Assembly: GCF_016863635.1 (NCBI RefSeq)
Contig: NZ_BOPG01000061.1
Location: forward strand, 111,159 to 175,158
DNA: 64,000 nucleotides
Reading direction: 5' to 3'
Source: Virgisporangium aurantiacum
Lineage (GTDB): Bacteria > Actinomycetota > Actinomycetes > Mycobacteriales > Micromonosporaceae
Positions 60,656 through 64,000 of this stretch are shown piece by piece; within the stretch, counting starts at the first letter, position 1, and every line of letters starts with the position of its first letter. The notes beneath the pieces are model-generated. The model made no database searches, was not told the DNA's origin, and saw only the letters and a list, made by a program, of their open reading frames with translations. Both the position numbers and the translations under genes were made by a program.

Positions 60656-61682
60656 GCGCCGCCAGGAACGTGGACCGCTCCGCCATCGCCGCGACGTCGA
60701 CCCACTCGCCCTCGGCGTGGGCGTTGCCGCCGACGGCGCCCAGGCCGTCGAGGGTCGGCACGCCGAGGCTCGCGGTCACGTTGCCGTCCGAGGCGCCGCC
60801 GACCGCGACGCCGTCGGGCCGGCGCAGGCCGAGCTCCGCGGCGACGTCACCCGCCGTCTGAAAGAGGCCGGCCGACGCCGACGGGGGGAGCGGCGGCCGG
60901 TGTACCTTGCCGTGCACGGTCATGGTGGTGCCGTCGACGCGGGTCCGTAGCGCGCGCAGGGCCCGGTCGACGCGGGCGAACTCGGCGTCCTCGAACGCGC
61001 GCACGTCGACGGCGAGGCTGGCGTCGGCCGGAACCGTGTTGGTGGTCGTTCCGGCCCGGAGCACGGTCGGTGTCACGGTCGTGTCCCCGCCGCCGAGGTG
61101 CGCGACGGCGATGGTCTGGTGGGCCAGTTCGACGCCGGCGTTGATGCCCCTGGCCGGGTCGAGGCCGGTGTGCGCGGCGCGCCCGGTGATCCGGAGTTCG
61201 TAGCGGGCGATGCCCTTGCGGGCGGTCTTCAGGGCGCCGGCCGCGCTGGGCTCGCAGACGAGGGCGGCGGTCGCGCCGCTCACCGCGTCACCTATGAGCT
61301 TTTGTGACGACGGCGAGCCGATCTCCTCGTCCGCGTTGACCACGACGGTGATCCCGTCGAGAGAGGGGAGTGTCGCGAGCGCGTGGAACATCTGCACGAG
61401 CCCGGCCTTCATGTCGAAGCAGCCGGGGCCGGTCGCGCGGGTGCCGTTCATCCGGAACGGCCAGCGTTCCAGGGTGCCGATCGGCCAGACGGTGTCGTGG
61501 TGGCCGAGGAGCAGGATGCGGGTCGGGCCGTGGCGCCAGACGAGGTGGTTGCCGGTGCGCTCCGGGCTCGTTCCCAGGTGTCTCTCGCCGAGTTCGGTGA
61601 CGGCGTCGGCGCTGCGTGCGGTCGCCTTCTCGTCGCTCGAGGGCGATTCCACCTCGACGAGTTGTTGGAGTTCATTGATCAC
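60588..61682 (-). CDS. M20 metallopeptidase, carboxypeptidase-G2-like
   Basis: 364 residues. Zinc ligands and catalytic residues are seen in LLLGHHDTVWPIG, GPGCFDMKAGLVQ, VNADEEIGSPSS, LVCEPSAAGALK, and the terminal GNAHAEGEWVDV. The lid domain starts at KGIARYELRITGRAAHTGLDPARGINAG. CPG2-like enzymes remove C-terminal Glu from folates or related peptides. It is divergent from a GntR regulator with a shared promoter and overlaps a convergent gene by 68 bp at its 3' end. Confidence 0.9.
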   Translation of the reverse strand: MINELQQLVEVESPSSDEKATARSADAVTELGERHLGTSPERTGNHLVWRHGPTRILLLGHHDTVWPIGTLERWPFRMNGTRATGPGCFDMKAGLVQMFHALATLPSLDGITVVVNADEEIGSPSSQKLIGDAVSGATAALVCEPSAAGALKTARKGIARYELRITGRAAHTGLDPARGINAGVELAHQTIAVAHLGGGDTTVTPTVLRAGTTTNTVPADASLAVDVRAFEDAEFARVDRALRALRTRVDGTTMTVHGKVHRPPLPPSASAGLFQTAGDVAAELGLRRPDGVAVGGASDGNVTASLGVPTLDGLGAVGGNAHAEGEWVDVAAMAERSTFLAALISRIRRADGTGSSAPGRSSCR

Positions 61683-61695
61683 CGTGCGCCTCCCT

Positions 61696-61731
61696 TTGTT
61701 CGGATTGACTAGACAATATAGAGTCTGTCAA
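61696..61731 (+). promoter_or_regulatory. GntR promoter with inverted-repeat operator
   Basis: A -35 TTGTTC (61696-61701) and -10 TAGAGT (61719-61724) with a 17-bp spacer lie 7 nt before GTG 61732. TTGACTAGAC (61705-61714) and GTCTGTCAA (61723-61731) form an inverted repeat overlapping the -10. This is a likely GntR auto-operator that may also control the divergent peptidase. Confidence 0.65.
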
Positions 61732-62478
61732 GTGGAGGCGCCTGCGTACCAGCGGATCGCCGCGACGTACCGGAACCGCATCATGACCGGTGCGCTGCGG
61801 CCGGGCGACCAGTTGCCCACCGAGCACGACCTCGCCGACCAGTTCGGCGTGGCCCGGCAGACGGTGCGGGCGGGCCTGGGCGTGCTGGTCACCGAGGGGC
61901 TCATCGTGGCGCGCCGGCCGCGCGGCTACTTCGTGCGCGAACGCGAGCACATGATCTACCGGCCGCAGCAGAAGTCGCGGCCGCGCCCGGCCGTTCCGGA
62001 GATGGACCGGTTCTCCGAGCAGATCGTGGCGTCGGGGCGGAAGCCGTCGTACGCCATCGAGGTGGCGCTGATCGAGGCCGGTGCCGACCTGGCCGAGCGG
62101 CTGCGGGTCGCCCCGTCGTCGACGGTGGTCGCCCGCCGCCGGGTCCGGTTCATCAACGGCGAGCCGACGAACATCAACGACTCGCACTTCCCGATCGACC
62201 TGGTGCGCGACTCCGAGATCATGCTGCCCGCGTACCTGCCACGGGGCACCGACCAGGTGCTCGTCGAACTGGGGTACCCGCAGCACCGGGCCATCGACGA
62301 GATCCTGGTGCGGATGCCCACGCCCGACGAGATCCACCGGTTGGGGCTGGGCCCGGGGACGCCGGTGGCGGTGCACTTCGACACCGGTTACACGTCCGAC
62401 GGGCGGCCGGTGCAGTGCGCCATCAACGTCCTCCCGGGCGACCGGCACCGCATCGTGTTCGAGCGCCACTTTGCCTGA
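61732..62478 (+). CDS. GntR-family regulator with UTRA domain (HutC-type)
   Basis: 248 residues. The wHTH is AYQRIAATYRNRIMTGALRPGDQLPTEHDLADQFGVARQTVRAGLGVLVTEGLIVARRPRGYFV; the UTRA ligand domain follows (ADLAERLRVAPSSTVVARRRVRFINGEPTNINDSHFPIDL and DEILVRMPTPDEIHRLGLGPGTPVAVHFDTGYTSDGRPVQCAINVLPGDRHRIVFERH). GTG 61732 fits the leaderless pattern. HutC-type regulators sense sugars, amino acids or fatty acids; the divergent M20 peptidase suggests a glutamyl or peptide ligand, which is inference. Confidence 0.9.
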   Translation: MEAPAYQRIAATYRNRIMTGALRPGDQLPTEHDLADQFGVARQTVRAGLGVLVTEGLIVARRPRGYFVREREHMIYRPQQKSRPRPAVPEMDRFSEQIVASGRKPSYAIEVALIEAGADLAERLRVAPSSTVVARRRVRFINGEPTNINDSHFPIDLVRDSEIMLPAYLPRGTDQVLVELGYPQHRAIDEILVRMPTPDEIHRLGLGPGTPVAVHFDTGYTSDGRPVQCAINVLPGDRHRIVFERHFA

Positions 62479-62488
62479 TGTTTTACGA

Positions 62489-62650
62489 GCGCCTGTGTCG
62501 AAGTCCTGGCCGAGGCGAGCCGAGGTCCAGGCGGCGATCCGGCAAGGCGCGGCTTTGTCCCGATACCGGTGTTGTATCGGGGCGAAGCCGCAACGCCGCC
62601 GGGCGTCGTCTGGACCCGGCGCAGCCCGGTCAGGACTTCGACACAGGCGC
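62489..62650. repeat. 162-bp near-perfect palindrome (MITE-like or long hairpin)
   Basis: The outer 20 bp, GCGCCTGTGTCGAAGTCCTG (62489-62508), are exactly inverted at 62631-62650. Inner arms pair too: GTCCAG with CTGGAC, GGCGGCG with CGCCGCC, and GCGGCTT...CCCGATAC with GTATCGGG...AAGCCGC, leaving a 7-base loop CGGTGTT. Nearly every base pairs. No target-site duplication is obvious. It lies between GntR and the SnoaL gene and ends 11 bp before the next start. Confidence 0.9.
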
Positions 62651-62660
62651 TGGGGAGGGC

Positions 62661-63014
62661 ATGACTGATCCTCGTGCACTCGTCGCCGCTTACGAGGCCG
62701 CGTTCGCGGCCGGATCCGCCTCCCTGCTCGACCGTTGCTACGAGCCCGACGGTGTCCTGGTCCCCTCGCCCGGCACCCCGCTCGTCGGTGCCGAGCAACG
62801 GATCGCCGCCCACGAACACCTGCTCGGCTTCGGCCTGCCGATGACCGTGACGACAAGGCACGTGTACGTCGCGGGCGACGTGGCACTGTTGATCGTCGAC
62901 TGGTCGATGAAGAGCGCGAACCTCGACCTGTCCGGCACGGCGACCGACGTGGCCCGCCGCGGGGCGGACGGCGTATGGCGGTACGCGATCGACAACCCGT
63001 TCGGGACGAGGTGA
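62661..63014 (+). CDS. SnoaL/DUF4440-like protein
   Basis: 117 residues. ALVAAYEAAFAAGSASLLDRCYEPDGVLVPSPGTPLVGAEQRIAAHEHLL and LIVDWSMKSANLDLSGTATDVARRGADGVWRYAIDNPFGT match the small NTF2/DUF4440 fold. GGGGAGGG lies before ATG 62661, only 11 bp from the end of the palindrome, so that RNA hairpin would sit in its leader. A longer frame reading back through the palindrome is not credible. Confidence 0.8.
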   Translation: MTDPRALVAAYEAAFAAGSASLLDRCYEPDGVLVPSPGTPLVGAEQRIAAHEHLLGFGLPMTVTTRHVYVAGDVALLIVDWSMKSANLDLSGTATDVARRGADGVWRYAIDNPFGTR

Positions 63015-63117
63015 TCCCTTCGTCGCGCCTCTTTCGCTGCGCCGGCGGGTCGTGCGCCCTGGGGATGATGGTCCTCGGGGGGACGACGGGTGGGCCGGCG
63101 GCGGTTAGGGTCTGCGG

Positions 63118-64000
63118 ATGGTCCGGTCGGAGGGGTTCGCGTTGTTCGCGCGCCCCCTCGACGACCGGCGGTTGGTGGCGGCCGACGTGGTGCTGGCCGC
63201 CGGGTACGTGGCGCTGACGGCCGTGCTCTGGCACTCCGGTCCGGCGGTGCCTCCGGAGCTGGTCGGCGTTCCGGGCGGTGGCGAGTTGGCCGCGCCGGTC
63301 GCCGACGTGATGATCGCGGCGACCGGGCTGCCGCTGGCGCTGCGCCGGTTGTGGCCCGTGCCGGTGCTGGTGACGGTCCTCGTGGCGTCGGCGCTCGCGG
63401 TCGGCTTCGGCGCGGTCCGCGACCCGTTCGTGGCGGCCGCGTTCGCGGTGTACCCGGTGGCCCTGGCCCGCCCCGGCCGCGCCGCACAGGCGGCCGTCGC
63501 ACTCGCGGCGGTCGGCGTCGCGGTCACGGTCGGCGGCGTGCCCGTCGGCCCGTCGCCGTACTGGTGGTGGAGCGGGCCGGGGCTGCTCCTGGTCGGCGGG
63601 ATCCTGGTCGTCGGCGCGTGGACGCTGGGCGTCGCGGTCCGCGAGCGCCGGGCATTCGCCGCCCGGGCCGCCGACGAACTGGCCGAACGCGCCGTGATGC
63701 GTGAACGCCTACGCATCGCGCGCGAGTTGCACGACGTGGTGGCCCACAGCATCGGGCTCATCGCGGTCAAGGCGGCCGTGGCGAACCACGTCGTGGCCGT
63801 ACGTCCGGAGGAGGCGGGTGCGGCGTTGCGCGTCATCGAGACGGCCAGCCGTGGCGCACTGGCCGAGATGCGCCAGATGCTCGGCATCCTGCGCACCGGC
63901 GTCGGTACCGGTGGCCTCCTGGCGGGCGTCTCCGGCGGGCGGGGCGTCCCTGGCGGGTCGGGCGTCCCTGGCGGGTCGGGCGTCCCTGGCGGGTCGGGCG
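63118..64000 (+). CDS. NarL-type sensor histidine kinase, truncated by window end
   Basis: 294 codons are visible with no stop. ATG 63118 follows TAGGGT (63106-63111) by 6 nt, a leaderless pattern. Four to five hydrophobic helices lead to the HisKA_3 box VMRERLRIARELHDVVAHSIGLIAVKAAVA, then ALAEMRQMLGILRTG. After that the sequence enters GVPGGS repeats encoded by 18-bp units and runs off the end, exactly where the first kinase in this window has its 12-bp repeats. The HATPase domain must lie beyond. Confidence 0.85.
   Translation, partial: MVRSEGFALFARPLDDRRLVAADVVLAAGYVALTAVLWHSGPAVPPELVGVPGGGELAAPVADVMIAATGLPLALRRLWPVPVLVTVLVASALAVGFGAVRDPFVAAAFAVYPVALARPGRAAQAAVALAAVGVAVTVGGVPVGPSPYWWWSGPGLLLVGGILVVGAWTLGVAVRERRAFAARAADELAERAVMRERLRIARELHDVVAHSIGLIAVKAAVANHVVAVRPEEAGAALRVIETASRGALAEMRQMLGILRTGVGTGGLLAGVSGGRGVPGGSGVPGGSGVPGGSG
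63943..64000 (+). repeat. 18-bp tandem repeat in kinase linker (reaches window end)
   Basis: GGCGTCCCTGGCGGGTCG is repeated perfectly at 63943-63960, 63961-63978 and 63979-63996, with the next copy starting at 63997. It encodes GVPGGS units. The true copy number cannot be seen. Confidence 0.95.

Noticed and set aside
62415..62660. N-terminal extension of the SnoaL gene through the palindrome
   Set aside because: The added residues come from the hairpin DNA, and GGGGAGGG before ATG 62661 gives a family-length protein.

Overview
The window is 64 kb of very GC-rich DNA with actinomycete features: GTG starts are common, genes overlap by 4 bp as ATGA or GTGA, and several starts sit 6-7 nt behind a TANNNT -10 box (leaderless). 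DUF397 and XRE-DUF5753 proteins, ECF sigma factors and an SCO7613-type giant membrane protein are present. The intergenic palindromes ending in CAACTGCAAGATC recall Micromonosporaceae (Micromonospora, Actinoplanes, Dactylosporangium); that family assignment is from memory and is inference. I see no rRNA, tRNA, CRISPR array, intact insertion sequence or prophage. It reads as accessory chromosome made of regulatory and small metabolic modules.

Layout. 0.1-0.9 kb: SpoU/TrmH rRNA methyltransferase, then two copies of a short inverted repeat. 1.2-3.4 kb (minus): a tightly coupled operon TetR, small antitoxin-like protein, PIN toxin, PadR, membrane protein, with two palindromic operators facing a divergent membrane gene. 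3.9-9.9 kb: a PrnB/indoleamine-dioxygenase-superfamily protein, a kynureninase-like PLP enzyme and a GH3 beta-glucosidase in one minus-strand operon, divergent from a MocR regulator. 10-15.6 kb: sigma factor with membrane propeller-like partner, ABM monooxygenase, amidase, secreted sugar dehydrogenase. 15.7-17.7 kb: DUF397, DUF6232 and XRE-DUF5753. 17.8-21.6 kb: ABC ATPase, permease, histidine kinase and response regulator in one operon. 21.8-26 kb: VOC protein, phosphotransferase, secreted tripeptidyl-peptidase-like hydrolase, sarcosine-oxidase-type flavoprotein. 26-29 kb: a Ser/Thr kinase and a membrane-anchored AAA+ ATPase. 29-39.9 kb: MFS transporter, unknown exported protein, hydrolases, ROK regulator with PhoD phosphatase, ADP-ribosylglycohydrolase, lipoprotein, flavin enzymes. 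40-48.6 kb: large LuxR regulator convergent with a 1,938-residue membrane protein. 48.7-55.2 kb: DUF427, a secreted clan-A glycosidase, adhesin-like protein, SigG-type sigma with SnoaL partner, MarR/VOC/DJ-1. 55.3-56.1 kb: palindromes, a decayed flavodoxin-fold gene, and a guanidine exporter behind a guanidine-III riboswitch. 56.1-60.2 kb: ECF sigma, zinc-finger anti-sigma, ABC ATPase and two membrane partners. 60.2-64 kb: YjbR-like protein, M20 peptidase divergent from a GntR regulator, a 162-bp near-perfect palindrome, a SnoaL protein, and a second histidine kinase cut by the window end.

Four window-wide patterns stand out. (1) In-frame tandem repeats of 12, 15 or 18 bp lie in interdomain linkers or loops of several unrelated signalling and membrane proteins, including the same linker in both histidine kinases. 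(2) Many genes carry a leaderless-start signature. (3) The word TCCACNGTGGA recurs inside genes in different reading frames. (4) Strong perfect hairpins separate convergent gene pairs. The strongest candidates for undescribed biology are the PrnB-like/PLP-enzyme/GH3 operon and the toxin-antitoxin pair embedded between TetR and PadR regulators.
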